A stretch of DNA of 64,000 nucleotides from positions 310,001 through 374,000 of the forward strand of contig CBDCUQ010000001.1 in assembly GCA_965222835.1 (NCBI GenBank), in the 5' to 3' direction. The notes beneath the pieces were generated by a model. The model was not told where the DNA came from and made no database searches. It saw only the letters and a list, made by a program, of their open reading frames with translations. This document shows, piece after piece, positions 24,641 to 34,311 of the stretch. The DNA is from CBDCUQ01 sp965222835 (GTDB taxonomy: Bacteria; Pseudomonadota; Alphaproteobacteria; Rhizobiales; Hyphomicrobiaceae). Each line of letters begins with the position of its first letter. The stretch's first letter is position 1. The position numbers were made by a program, and so were the translations under genes.

Positions 24641-25681
24641 TCAAGTGCGGAACAAACCTCGTTTGGTAAAGAGCGGCGAGCGCTCACCAAGACCGTGGGG
24701 TTCTTTTAGAAGCCGAACAACGTAGTCGACCTCCGATCGCGAGCCGACGACGATCGGTGTTCGCTGGTGCAAAGATGCAGGTACCACACTGAGGATGGGC
24801 TGCCGGCCGCAGGATGCCCCGCCACCGGCCTGCTCAACCACAAAAGCCAAGGGGTTGGCCTCGTAAACCAAACGCAGCCGCCCAAGGGCATAGTTTTCGC
24901 GCAGGTCGCCGGGATAGAGGAAAATACCGCCGCGGGTGAGAATACGGTAAACGTCGGCGACGGGTGAGGCCGTCCAGCGCATATTGAAGTCTTTCCCGCG
25001 CGGGCCCTCTCGGCCACGAAGCAGATCGTCGGTATAGATTCGGATCGCATCCTCCCAATGCCTGTAGTTCGAGGCATTGATGGCAAACTCGTTCGCCGCC
25101 GGCGGGATGGTTGCCGAATACTGGATCGGCAAGAATCTTCCATCACCACGATCCAGCACAAACAGATGCGTACCGTCACCCACCGTAATAACCAGCGATG
25201 TGAACGGGCCGTAGACCGCGAATCCGGCCGCACGCTGCGCGCGACCCGGTTGCAGGAAGCTTGAATCGTCGACACCGTCCGCCAGCGACGGCAGCACCGT
25301 AAAAATCGTGCCGATCGAGGTGTTGGCATCGACATTTGAGGAGCCATCGATCGGATCGGCCGCAACCGCCAACGGCGCACCCGCCTTCATCGGCAGGGTC
25401 CATTCCAGCTCCTCCGACGCGTAACAGGCAACCGGCGCGTCCTTCAGGCATTCCGTAATGATACTGTCCGCTTGCACGTCAACATTCTTTTGCGGATCGA
25501 CGCCGCTTTGCTTTCCGGTAAGTTGGCCAAGCGGACCCGCTAGGGGGCCTTTCGAGACAAGCTCAGAAATTTTTCGGCAGGCCTCGGCCATAGCCAAAAC
25601 GGCGGACGCAACATCTGCCCTGTCGCGGCCATCTTTGGCCCATCGCAAAAGGTAGGCCTCGAGATCTGTTGGTTCTGACAT
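24641..25681 (-). CDS. fbp: Fructose-1,6-bisphosphatase, class I
   Basis: The 346-residue enzyme dephosphorylates fructose-1,6-bisphosphate for gluconeogenesis and the Calvin cycle. It has the class I metal-binding signature DPIDGSSNVDANTSIGTIF, YASEELEW upstream of it and the C-terminal LRLVYEANPLAFVVEQAGG motif, which is the family signature. ATG 25681 (MSEPTDLEAYLL) fits family starts better than the upstream in-frame ATG. It heads the minus-strand fbp-prk-rpe group and is divergent from the type I secretion operon. In other autotrophs these genes are cbbF, cbbP and cbbE; no cbbR regulator is seen here. Confidence 0.95.
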   Translation of the reverse strand: MSEPTDLEAYLLRWAKDGRDRADVASAVLAMAEACRKISELVSKGPLAGPLGQLTGKQSGVDPQKNVDVQADSIITECLKDAPVACYASEELEWTLPMKAGAPLAVAADPIDGSSNVDANTSIGTIFTVLPSLADGVDDSSFLQPGRAQRAAGFAVYGPFTSLVITVGDGTHLFVLDRGDGRFLPIQYSATIPPAANEFAINASNYRHWEDAIRIYTDDLLRGREGPRGKDFNMRWTASPVADVYRILTRGGIFLYPGDLRENYALGRLRLVYEANPLAFVVEQAGGGASCGRQPILSVVPASLHQRTPIVVGSRSEVDYVVRLLKEPHGLGERSPLFTKRGLFRT

Positions 25682-25962
25682 GCCGCCCGCTTGGAGTTGA
25701 CCACCAAGCCCCTGACTCCTGTGCCGTGTAAGGCTATGCCCTTGTTCGGACAGTCGAGGCAATCACGAAAATAGCCTCTTCCCGACTGTCCCTCAGGCGA
25801 TCATCGATTTTTCAACCCGATCGCCGGCGCCTCCCGGGGCACTCTTAGTTAGCAAATTCTTAACCGCGTTACAAAATTCAAAGCGCCCGTCTTCTGTTTA
25901 CGTTTGCCTTGTAAGTTTAGGCATCATTCAAGAGTTGCCCCGCCACCGATTGCAGGTCGTAC

Positions 25963-27771
25963 ATGAGTAACACTTCCGGTTCGCTCGGGCAGACCGATGC
26001 AGGTCCTGTCGAACAGGCCATCCGGCGCTGCTACACCGCTCTACTTGGGGTCGCGGGTTTTTCCGGCGTGATCAACGTGCTGGCGTTGACCGGCTCGCTG
26101 TACATGCTGCAGATCTACGACCGCGTTCTGCCCTCTCGCAGCGTCCCGACTCTGGTCGGTCTTACGATTCTTCTCGCCGTCCTCTATTTCGCCAACGGAC
26201 TCCTCGACTTCTGCCGCGTCCGGATCATGAACCGTGTCGGCGTACGTATCGACAACGAGCTGCGCGAAAAAGTTTTTGGTGCAGTACAGCTCCTGCCGCT
26301 GCGCATGCGTGGCGGCGCCGATGGGCTTCAGCCCGTCCGCGATCTCGACCAGATCCGCGGCTTCCTCTCCGGAATGGGCCCGACCGCCTTCTTCGATATG
26401 CCGTGGGTCCCGGTCTATATCGGCGTCATTTTCCTGCTGCACCCCTCGCTCGGCATTTTCGCGGTTTGCGGCGCTCTAATCTTGGTCGCCATGACACTGG
26501 TCACCGAATGGAAAAGCGCAGGCCCAATGAAAGCCGCCGCGAAAAGCGGTTCCGAACGAATCGCCTACGGCGAAATCGCGAGGCGCAATGCCGAGGTCAT
26601 CCGGGCGATGGGCCTGGGACCGCAAATGCAGCGCCAATGGGCGACGATCAATGGCCGTTACCTGACCGAACAATTGGCCGCCTCCGACGCCACAACCGGC
26701 ATCGGCGCATTCTCGAAAGTCACCCGCCTGCTGCTGCAATCAGGGATCCTAGGCCTGGGCGCCTATCTTGTAATCTTGGGTGAAGTCTCGGCGGGCACCA
26801 TCATCGCCGGTTCGATCATCATGTCGCGTGCGCTTGCCCCCATCGAGACGGCCATCACCCATTGGCGCAGCTTCGTCTCGGCGCGACAAAGCCATAACCG
26901 CCTCGTCACCTTGTTCAAAGCGATCTCGGAAGAAGACCTGAACCCGATTGAATTGCCAAAACCCGAAAAGTCTCTGGTCGTGCAGGGTCTCGCCATCGCA
27001 CCTCCAGGCGTCGCAAAGCCCGTCGTCCAAGGCGTGAACTTCACGCTCGAAAGCGGAGAAGGTCTTGGCATCATTGGACCAAGCGCCTCGGGCAAATCAA
27101 CCTTGGCGCGCGCGCTCGTCGGTGTCTGGCAGCCGGTGCGCATGGGCGGAAGCGTACGCCTCGATGGCGCAACGCTCGATCAATGGGCCCCGGAGAAGCT
27201 TGGCCGGCACATCGGCTATCTGCCCCAAGACATAGAACTCTTTCCTGGCACGGTGGCAGAGAACATTGCCCGCTTTGATCCCGAAGCAAGTGACGAATCC
27301 ATCGTCACTGCTGCAAAGGCGGCCGGCGTCCACGACATGATCGTGCACCTCTCCGACGGCTATCAAACCCAGATCGGCGAACGCGGCCTTGCCCTTTCGG
27401 CCGGACAACGCCAGCGCGTCGCTCTGGCACGCGCGCTCTATGGCGATCCCTTCCTCGTTGTTCTCGATGAGCCGAACTCAAACCTCGATTCTCAGGGCGA
27501 CAATGCGTTAACCGGCGCCATTCAAAATGTCCGCAAACGCGGCGGTATCGTCGTCGTCATCGCCCACCGGCCGTCGGCCCTAGCCGGCGTCGATACCGTC
27601 CTTGCCCTAGCCAACGGTCAGGTCCAGGCCTGCGGGCCCAAGGAAGAGGTTCTTCGCGCCATTCTCCAGCCGCAGGCGGTTCATAAGCACGCGCAAACGA
27701 CCACCACGCCCACGCCGATTGGTCCGGGCCTCAAGATCGTTGCTGATTATCCGACAGGGCCCACGCCATGA
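25963..27771 (+). CDS. Type I secretion system permease/ATPase (PrtD-like)
   Basis: This is a 602-residue inner-membrane ABC exporter half-transporter. The N-terminal part carries about five to six membrane helices (from LLGVAGFSGVINVLALTG), then an ATPase domain with Walker A GPSASGKST, Q-loop LPQDIELFPGTV, signature LSAGQRQR, Walker B FLVVLDEP and H-loop AHRPS. It lacks a C39 peptidase domain, as in PrtD/RsaD-type exporters of RTX proteins. It overlaps the membrane-fusion gene by ATGA at 27768. No RTX-type substrate gene or outer-membrane TolC gene is in the window. Confidence 0.95.
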   Translation: MSNTSGSLGQTDAGPVEQAIRRCYTALLGVAGFSGVINVLALTGSLYMLQIYDRVLPSRSVPTLVGLTILLAVLYFANGLLDFCRVRIMNRVGVRIDNELREKVFGAVQLLPLRMRGGADGLQPVRDLDQIRGFLSGMGPTAFFDMPWVPVYIGVIFLLHPSLGIFAVCGALILVAMTLVTEWKSAGPMKAAAKSGSERIAYGEIARRNAEVIRAMGLGPQMQRQWATINGRYLTEQLAASDATTGIGAFSKVTRLLLQSGILGLGAYLVILGEVSAGTIIAGSIIMSRALAPIETAITHWRSFVSARQSHNRLVTLFKAISEEDLNPIELPKPEKSLVVQGLAIAPPGVAKPVVQGVNFTLESGEGLGIIGPSASGKSTLARALVGVWQPVRMGGSVRLDGATLDQWAPEKLGRHIGYLPQDIELFPGTVAENIARFDPEASDESIVTAAKAAGVHDMIVHLSDGYQTQIGERGLALSAGQRQRVALARALYGDPFLVVLDEPNSNLDSQGDNALTGAIQNVRKRGGIVVVIAHRPSALAGVDTVLALANGQVQACGPKEEVLRAILQPQAVHKHAQTTTTPTPIGPGLKIVADYPTGPTP

Positions 27772-29090
27772 GCACCGGCACAGCAAAAGACTCCAGACCA
27801 ACACCAACCAGTCAGACCCGAACGTACGTTTTGAGCGGGCTCGCCGTAACCTTCCTGCTGGTCGGCGGCGTCGGCGTCTGGGCCGCACAAACCAACATCG
27901 CCGGTGCCGTCATTGCGCCCGGCATCGTCGTTGTCGAATCGAGCGTCAAGAAAGTTCAACATCCAACGGGCGGCGTTGTTGGCGAAATCTACGTCAAGAG
28001 TGGTGACAAAGTAAAAGCTGGCGACCTCCTTCTTCGTCTCGACGAAACCGTCAACAAAGCCAACCTGCAAATGATCGCCAATCAGCTCGACGAGCTGGAA
28101 GGCCGAGAAGCCCGCTACAAAGCCGAGCGCGACGGCAAAGCATCCATCGAGGTGCCTGAAAGTCTGAAGGGCCGGAAGAACGAGCCGAACGTGGCCGAGA
28201 TCCTGTCCGGAGAGCAAGCCCTGTTCGAAAGCCGGCGCCGGTCTCGCGAAGGTCAAAAAGCCCAACTTCGCGAGCGCATTTCTCAGCTCAACGAAGAGTA
28301 CGACGGGATTACCGGCCAGATCGCAGCCAAGGCACGCGAAATCGAGCTCATTTCCGAAGAAATCGGCGCGATGGAAGAGCTTGAATCCAAACGCCTCGTA
28401 CCGCTGCAAAGGCGTATCGCGTTACGCCGCGATGCCGCCCGCCTCAACGGCGAATTGGGAGCCCTGAAGGCAGCGGCCGCCCAGACCAAAGGCAGAGTCG
28501 CGGAAATCGAGCTGCAGATCTTGCGCATCGATCACGACTTCAAGACTGAATTGATGAAAGAGCTGCGCGACAACCAAGCCAAGCAGGCCGAGTATGTCGA
28601 GCGCCGCGTCGCCGCCATGGATCAGCTGAAACGTGTTGAACTGCGCGCGCCCCAGGAGGGTGTCGTACACCAGCTCGCGGTTCACACCGTAGGTGGCGTC
28701 GTAAACCCGTCCGAACCCGTCATGTTGATCGTGCCCGAAGATGACCGCCTCGTCGTCGACGCCCGCGTGTCCCCCCAAGACATCGAACAAGCCCTCTTGA
28801 GCGACACGGCCCTCGTGCGTTTCTCAGCCTTCAATCAAAGAACAACCCCGGAAGTCGTCGGCCGCGTTTTGCGCATCTCGCCCGACCTGACCGTCGACAA
28901 ACAAACCGGCGAATCCTATTTTTCGGCGCGCATCGAGATTCCCGACGAGGAATTGGCCAATCTCGGCGACGGAAAGCTTGTGCCGGGCATGCCAGCCGAC
29001 GTGCAAATCCGCACGCAAGACCGCACAGCCCTCTCCTATTTGATGAAACCTTTGGAAGATCAGATCTCCAGAGCTTTCAAGGAACGCTGA
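27768..29090 (+). CDS. Type I secretion membrane fusion protein (HlyD/PrtE family)
   Basis: The 440-residue periplasmic adaptor links the ABC exporter to a TolC-like channel. A single N-terminal membrane helix (about 20-43) is followed by half of a lipoyl domain (VVESSVKKVQHPTGG), a long coiled-coil hairpin (about 90-280), the second lipoyl half (RAPQEGVVHQL) and a beta-barrel domain ending DVQIRTQDRTALSYLMKPLE, the classic C-terminal signature of HlyD family proteins. It is translationally coupled to the ABC gene. The stop is only 19 bases from the convergent ugd stop. Confidence 0.95.
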   Translation: MSTGTAKDSRPTPTSQTRTYVLSGLAVTFLLVGGVGVWAAQTNIAGAVIAPGIVVVESSVKKVQHPTGGVVGEIYVKSGDKVKAGDLLLRLDETVNKANLQMIANQLDELEGREARYKAERDGKASIEVPESLKGRKNEPNVAEILSGEQALFESRRRSREGQKAQLRERISQLNEEYDGITGQIAAKAREIELISEEIGAMEELESKRLVPLQRRIALRRDAARLNGELGALKAAAAQTKGRVAEIELQILRIDHDFKTELMKELRDNQAKQAEYVERRVAAMDQLKRVELRAPQEGVVHQLAVHTVGGVVNPSEPVMLIVPEDDRLVVDARVSPQDIEQALLSDTALVRFSAFNQRTTPEVVGRVLRISPDLTVDKQTGESYFSARIEIPDEELANLGDGKLVPGMPADVQIRTQDRTALSYLMKPLEDQISRAFKER

Positions 29091-29109
29091 TCTCCGGGGT
29101 GTGCAATCT

Positions 29110-30414
29110 TCACTGCCGGCCGACGCTCAAATAACGGAAGCCAGCCTCCCGTACGGCCTCTGGCGAGAAAATATTCCTGAGATCGACAATAAGATCGCCG
29201 TTCATAGCCGCGCGCGCAGCATCGAGATTAAGCGCGCGGAACTCGTTCCACTCCGTCAGCACCACCAAAACGTCGGCACCCCGGAGCGCACTCGGCGCGC
29301 TCTCACACCACACGACACCAGGCATCAACGGCTCGGCATGTTTGCGGCCCTGTGGATCATAGACACGCACCGTGGCGCCCCGCTCCTGTAGCATCGGCAC
29401 GATCACCAAACTTGGCGCGTCGCGCATATCGTCGGTATTTGGTTTGAAAGTCACCCCCAAGACGGCAACCGTTTTTCCATGCACCGAGCCGCCGGCAGCT
29501 TCTTCGATGCGGTGGGCGAACACAATTTTCCGCTCGTGATTGACACGCTCAACCTGCTCAATAATCGAGACCGGGCTCTTGGCTTCCCGCGCGGTACGGA
29601 TAATGGCGGACACGTCCTTTGGAAAACAGGAGCCACCGTAACCCGGCCCGGGGTGAAGAAATTTCTCGCCGATACGCCGGTCCTTGCCGATCGCCGAAGC
29701 CACCTCTTGAACGTCAGCCCCGACGGACTCACACAGGTCGGCAACCTCATTGATGAAACTGATCTTCATGGCGAGAAACGCGTTTGCGGCGTACTTGGCG
29801 AGCTCCGCCGATTCCCGAGACACAAACATCACGGCAGATCCGCGCAGCAACAGCGGCCTGTAAAGCCGGCCCATAACGTCCTGCGCCCGTTCGTCATCCG
29901 TACCGACAAGCACGCGATCGGGGTGCGTGAAATCGCTGATGGCAGATCCCTCGCGCAAAAACTCGGGATTGGAGCAGACCGCGATATCTGCATCCGGCCG
30001 AACCGCCCTCAACCGCTCTTCGATCTTCCGGCTCGTTCCCACAGGCACGGTCGACTTTGTGGTAATGACCGTAAAACCCTCGAGGTGAGGCGCAAGCTCC
30101 TCGACCGCCGCAAACACATAGGAGAGATCTGCGTAACCATCACCGCGGCGCATCGGCGTTCCAACCGCGAGAAACACAACGTCGGCGTCTTTCACGGCAG
30201 GCCCGAGGTCCGCGGTAAAGTGCAACCGCCCGGCCTCCATATTGCGGCTCATGAGAGCATCGAGCCCTGGCTCATAGATCGGAGAGATGCCGCGGCGCAT
30301 ATCTGCCAGCCGGTCTTCGTCCTTGTCGACGCACGTGACATGCCAGCCAAAATCGGAAAAGCAGGCCGCAGATACCAGCCCGACATACCCGGCGCCGATC
30401 ATGCAGACTTTCAA
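29110..30414 (-). CDS. ugd: UDP-glucose 6-dehydrogenase
   Basis: Ugd (434 residues) oxidises UDP-glucose to UDP-glucuronate with two NAD+ for polysaccharide and lipid synthesis. The N-terminal Rossmann motif MIGAGYVGLVSA, the middle-domain AELAKYAANAFLAMKISFIN and the catalytic cysteine in GPGYGGSCFPKD are present, as is the C-terminal GVTFKPNTDDMRDAPS. The start is TTG 30414, not ATG, supported by GGAGG 8 bases upstream and by the KVCMIGAGY position. The gene stands alone. Confidence 0.96.
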   Translation of the reverse strand: MKVCMIGAGYVGLVSAACFSDFGWHVTCVDKDEDRLADMRRGISPIYEPGLDALMSRNMEAGRLHFTADLGPAVKDADVVFLAVGTPMRRGDGYADLSYVFAAVEELAPHLEGFTVITTKSTVPVGTSRKIEERLRAVRPDADIAVCSNPEFLREGSAISDFTHPDRVLVGTDDERAQDVMGRLYRPLLLRGSAVMFVSRESAELAKYAANAFLAMKISFINEVADLCESVGADVQEVASAIGKDRRIGEKFLHPGPGYGGSCFPKDVSAIIRTAREAKSPVSIIEQVERVNHERKIVFAHRIEEAAGGSVHGKTVAVLGVTFKPNTDDMRDAPSLVIVPMLQERGATVRVYDPQGRKHAEPLMPGVVWCESAPSALRGADVLVVLTEWNEFRALNLDAARAAMNGDLIVDLRNIFSPEAVREAGFRYLSVGRQ

Positions 30415-30647
30415 GAAAGACCCTCCGCAGCGGAAATTTGTTCGGAACCGCTACCCCATGCCAACGGCCCGGCGCAACCACTCCGTTATGTAGGACACGC
30501 CGGAAGCGGCTCAAGGCACCGGCAAACGAATTTATCCGGACGCCCGAAGACCACCCGATCGTTTGGAATTAAGCATTAAGAAGGCTGACATTGCCGAAAG
30601 CCATGCGAAAGCCTTCCATCGGCGATGGATAACGCGACCGGAACAGC

Positions 30648-30977
30648 CTAAACCACGGGCGCGCCGTAGCCCGGGCTGTAGGGCACGGGACCGGAAAACG
30701 CGATTACATCGCCCTCGTCAAGCACGGCATCCGTGTTGACCACACCGCCTTGGTAGAGCCCAGGCGTAATGTCCCGCCCATTCTTGAGAACCAGATAGAT
30801 ATCAGGGATCGGCAGTTTGAACTTGGCAATGAGATCGCCGACCGTTGTCCCCGCGGCAACTTCAATCCGCTCGGCAAAGGTCCTGCTCTTCGTAAACTTG
30901 GAGAGGCTATTGAACAGCCGCACTTCAATCGCAATCGTAACACCACCCGCGTTATGCCCGATCATACCGTGGCTCAT
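30648..30977 (-). CDS. MoaD/ThiS-like ubiquitin-fold protein without C-terminal Gly-Gly
   Basis: The 109-residue protein has a beta-grasp pattern: IAIEVRLFNSLSKFTK, AAGTTVGDLIAKFKLP, IYLVLKNGRDI and VLDEGDVIAFSGPV, the order and motifs of MoaD/ThiS sulfur carriers (TVGDL, LxxGDxIxxxPP-like). However, the C terminus reads SPGYGAPVV and not the Gly-Gly tail required for thiocarboxylate formation. There is also a short N-terminal extension (MSHGMIGHNAGG). No moeB/thiF partner is seen. It lies 152 bases after ftfL on the same strand and may share its transcript. Function unknown; a binding or scaffold role is more likely than sulfur transfer. Confidence 0.7.
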   Translation of the reverse strand: MSHGMIGHNAGGVTIAIEVRLFNSLSKFTKSRTFAERIEVAAGTTVGDLIAKFKLPIPDIYLVLKNGRDITPGLYQGGVVNTDAVLDEGDVIAFSGPVPYSPGYGAPVV

Positions 30978-31129
30978 CGATGCCTCTCCTGCTGGCTAGG
31001 GTGCCGTCGAAAAAACGTACCCAGCGATCCCCCGCCAATGACTTGACCGCAATCAACTGCAAGAAAAGAGCGGCACTGTGCCCCACCGTTCCGGTCAGAT
31101 CCAGCGCCGCTGCTTCGTACTATAGTCGA

Positions 31130-32806
31130 TCAGAACAGACCTTCGATCCGGCCTTCGTCGTTGAGCCGAATAGAGTCCGCCGCCGGAACACGCGGCAAGC
31201 CGGGCATGGTCATGATCTGGCCGGTGATGACGACAATAAACTCGGCACCCGCCGATAGCCGCAACTCGCGCACAGGCACGACATGACCCGTCGGCGCGCC
31301 CCGTTTGTTGGGATCGGTCGAGAACGAGTACTGCGTTTTTGCCATGCAGACGGGAAGGTGCCCGAAGCCCATGGCTTCCAGATCCTTGAACCGGGTCTCA
31401 ATCGCCGCATCGCAGGAAATATCGGAGGCCCGGTAGATTTCCGTTGCAACCGTCTTGACCTTGTCGCGCAAGCTCATGTTGTCCGGATAGATCGGCCGGA
31501 AATTCGCCGTCCCCGCCGCACAAACATCGACAACATGATTGGCCAGCGCCTCCGTTCCGCGACCGCCATCCGACCAGTGCGTACACATGAAAGCACGGGT
31601 GCCGACACTCTCTGCAGCCTTCATCACCTCCTGGACTTCGGCATCCGTATCGGTGATGAAGCGATTGACCGCGACCACGGCCGGCACGCCGAATTTGTTC
31701 ACATTCTCGATGTGACGCTTGAGATTCTCACAACCGGCAGCGACCGCGGCGGCATTCTCCGCCTTGAGATCTTCCTTTTTGACGCCGCCATGCATCTTAA
31801 GCGCGCGCACCGTCGCAACGATGACCGTGCACGCCGGCGAAAGACCCGCCTTGCGGCACTTGATGTCGAAGAACTTCTCAGCGCCCAGATCCGCACCGAA
31901 ACCAGCTTCCGTCACGATGTAATCGGCAAGCTTGAGCGCCGTCTTGGTCGCAAGTACTGAGTTGCATCCATGTGCGATATTGGCGAACGGACCGCCATGA
32001 ATGAACACGGGATTGTTCTCGAGAGTCTGAACCATGTTGGGCATCAGCGCGTCCTTGAGGAGCACGGTCATGGCGCCATCACCCTTCACGTCACGCGCGC
32101 GGATCGGTTTCTTCTCCCGCGTATAAGCGACAATGATATTGCCTAGACGCTTTTCGAGGTCTTTGAGGTCGCTCGCAAGGCACAGGATCGCCATCACTTC
32201 CGAGGCCACCGTGATATCGAAACCATCATTGCGCGGATAACCGTTGGTAATTCCACCAAGCGAATTCACGATCGCCCGTAACGCGCGGTCGTTCATATCG
32301 AGAACGCGGCGCCATTCGACACGGCGGCTGTCGATACCGAGCGCATTCCCCCAGTAGATGTGATTGTCGATCATCGCCGAGAGCAGGTTGTGTGCGCTCG
32401 TGATGGCATGAAAATCGCCGGTGAAGTGAAGATTGATGTCCTCCATCGGAACCACTTGGGCGTAACCGCCGCCGGCCGCACCGCCCTTCACACCGAAGCA
32501 GGGACCAAGAGACGGCTCACGCAAAGCCATCATGGCTTTCTTGCCAATGCGGTTAAGGCCGTCGCCCAAACCAACCGTCGTCGTCGTCTTGCCTTCACCT
32601 GCCGGTGTCGGACTGATCGCCGTAACGAGAATGAGTTTCCCGTCCGGCCGGCCTTGAATACTGTCAATGAAGTCGGCCGTAATCTTTGCCTTAGTCGGGC
32701 CGTATTGCAGAAGCGCATCGGAGGGAATACCAACCTTTTGCGCCACCTCGGTAATCGGCCGCATTTGGGATTCGCGGGCAATTTCAATATCGGATTTCAC
32801 AGTCAC
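31130..32806 (-). CDS. ftfL: Formate-tetrahydrofolate ligase
   Basis: FtfL (558 residues) joins formate to THF with ATP to give 10-formyl-THF, feeding purine synthesis and, in serine-cycle methylotrophs, C1 assimilation. Motifs are TPAGEGKTTTTVGLGDGL (P-loop for ATP), LREPSLGPCFGVKGGAAGGG and FTGDFHAITSAHNLLSA. The length is that of the full family. The start is GTG 32806 with GGAGGGAG 7-14 bases upstream. No serine-cycle neighbour (glyA, mtdA, fch) is adjacent; sgaA is 10 kb away. Confidence 0.96.
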   Translation of the reverse strand: MTVKSDIEIARESQMRPITEVAQKVGIPSDALLQYGPTKAKITADFIDSIQGRPDGKLILVTAISPTPAGEGKTTTTVGLGDGLNRIGKKAMMALREPSLGPCFGVKGGAAGGGYAQVVPMEDINLHFTGDFHAITSAHNLLSAMIDNHIYWGNALGIDSRRVEWRRVLDMNDRALRAIVNSLGGITNGYPRNDGFDITVASEVMAILCLASDLKDLEKRLGNIIVAYTREKKPIRARDVKGDGAMTVLLKDALMPNMVQTLENNPVFIHGGPFANIAHGCNSVLATKTALKLADYIVTEAGFGADLGAEKFFDIKCRKAGLSPACTVIVATVRALKMHGGVKKEDLKAENAAAVAAGCENLKRHIENVNKFGVPAVVAVNRFITDTDAEVQEVMKAAESVGTRAFMCTHWSDGGRGTEALANHVVDVCAAGTANFRPIYPDNMSLRDKVKTVATEIYRASDISCDAAIETRFKDLEAMGFGHLPVCMAKTQYSFSTDPNKRGAPTGHVVPVRELRLSAGAEFIVVITGQIMTMPGLPRVPAADSIRLNDEGRIEGLF

Positions 32807-32967
32807 GGGCGTCTCCCTCCAGTCGATTATTGTTTTCTATGGACGCCCCTGCCGGGCGATTGGGCCGATATTGGCCGCTCGCGCAGCCTTCGCCAAGACG
32901 CTTGTTAAAAAAAAGACTGTTGGACCCGGCAGCCAGGGCACGGGCTTAGGACATGGCGGACCCGAAA

Positions 32968-34311
32968 TCAGCGAGGCGTAAACGCCCGCGCCATCTCGCC
33001 GCGCACGCGAACCGCGGTCTGTGCGCCGTCCAAGACCACGTCGCTCTCGACCAGCGTCTGCCCCACCGCAACGCCGCGCGTTAACCGAACACCACTGGCA
33101 AACCCAATGGGCAGGCACGCGCCTCGGAGCGACAGTCCCGCCGGCATTTGCTTGCCCCAAACCATAAACCCGCCCTCGCCGTCGAGAACCTCCCCGGCCT
33201 TGAGATCGCGCTTGGCAACGGCCACCACATCCGAGCCAAACCCGTAAGGCGCCCCTGTCGGCTCGCCCCGCAGGACAGCGCTTGCGATAGAGATCCCAAG
33301 CTCAAGCCCGATCATATGGGTCGGACGGTAGAGAGCGGCATACCGGCCGCTCCGGTCCGGAAGACAGTTATATTCGCCAAAACAACGGCGGGCGTAGGCG
33401 CTTTCGCTCGTCACCACGACGAACGTCCCCATGGCGAGATGATGAGGAACATCACGGCCATCTCGCGTGAGCGATGATACGACCTCGGTAACACCCGCAC
33501 GTTCGAGCGCCCCGCCCACCTCCTTCGGCTTGCAAACATCGGCCAGCTCATACCGGGACGCCGGCGGAAACCCGAGTCCGTTTGTCTGCGGGCTAAGGCC
33601 TGTCGCATTACACACAGCCGTCATTTCGATCGCTGACTTGGTGCCATCGAGAAACGAATTGAACATTTTGGGATTGATATGGCTCCAATCCGTGATCGGC
33701 AAATACGCCCCCAGGATATCCCACACGGTTTCGGGCGTGGAGCTATGGTAACTGGGCAGGTAGCGGGTGCCCTTACCGGCCGCGACCACCTCGAACCCGC
33801 AAGCCCGCGCCCAATCGACGTGCTCGCAGATAAGAGCCGGTTGATCGCCCCAGGCAAGCGAATAAACGACGCCCGCCGCGCGTGCCTTGCTGGCAAGAAG
33901 CGGACCGGCCAGCGCATCCGCCTCCACGTTGGCCATAACGATGTGCTTTCCGTCAGCGATTGCCATCTCGGCAAGCATAATTCCAGTCGCGGGATCTCCG
34001 GTCGCATCGACAACAACGTCGATTACGTCATGCCGAAGCACGGCCGAAGCATCGTCCGTCACAGTCATTGAGCCAGCAGCAAGGGCTTCCGAAACTGTCT
34101 TCGCCGCCATCTGCTCAGACGCATACCCCGCCGTCGTCAATCGGTCCCGGGCACGCGCCACGTCAAGATCGCAGACGGCAGCAACATGGAGGCCCGGTGT
34201 CATCCGGGCCTGGGCAAGAAACATGGTTCCGAATTTCCCGGCACCAACAAGCGCGACTCGAATGGGCCGCCCCTGACATGCGCGCTCACGAAGCCCGGTT
34301 GCAAGGTTCAT
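32968..34311 (-). CDS. NAD(P)-dependent dehydrogenase with C-terminal SAF domain (COG4091-like)
   Basis: The 447-residue protein begins with a Rossmann fold (IRVALVGAGKFGTMFLAQA) followed by a homoserine-dehydrogenase-like core (VDATGDPATGIMLAEMA, HIVMANVEADALAGP) and ends with a SAF domain (VAVAKRDLKAGEVLDGEGG). This is the arrangement of COG4091 predicted dehydrogenases found in sugar-alcohol and branched-sugar catabolic clusters, but the substrate is not established here and no sugar transporter is adjacent. Start ATG 34311 has GGAG 12 bases upstream; GTG 34362 is an alternative. It is divergent from prmB. Confidence 0.85.
   Translation of the reverse strand: MNLATGLRERACQGRPIRVALVGAGKFGTMFLAQARMTPGLHVAAVCDLDVARARDRLTTAGYASEQMAAKTVSEALAAGSMTVTDDASAVLRHDVIDVVVDATGDPATGIMLAEMAIADGKHIVMANVEADALAGPLLASKARAAGVVYSLAWGDQPALICEHVDWARACGFEVVAAGKGTRYLPSYHSSTPETVWDILGAYLPITDWSHINPKMFNSFLDGTKSAIEMTAVCNATGLSPQTNGLGFPPASRYELADVCKPKEVGGALERAGVTEVVSSLTRDGRDVPHHLAMGTFVVVTSESAYARRCFGEYNCLPDRSGRYAALYRPTHMIGLELGISIASAVLRGEPTGAPYGFGSDVVAVAKRDLKAGEVLDGEGGFMVWGKQMPAGLSLRGACLPIGFASGVRLTRGVAVGQTLVESDVVLDGAQTAVRVRGEMARAFTPR

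Noticed and set aside
29479..30579. 366-codon open frame on the plus strand
   Set aside because: Antisense to ugd; no recognisable motifs.
32895..32945. Possible terminator with a run of As (Ts on the minus strand) after the COG4091-like gene
   Set aside because: No good stem precedes the T-run; the nearby GC-rich bases pair only partly.
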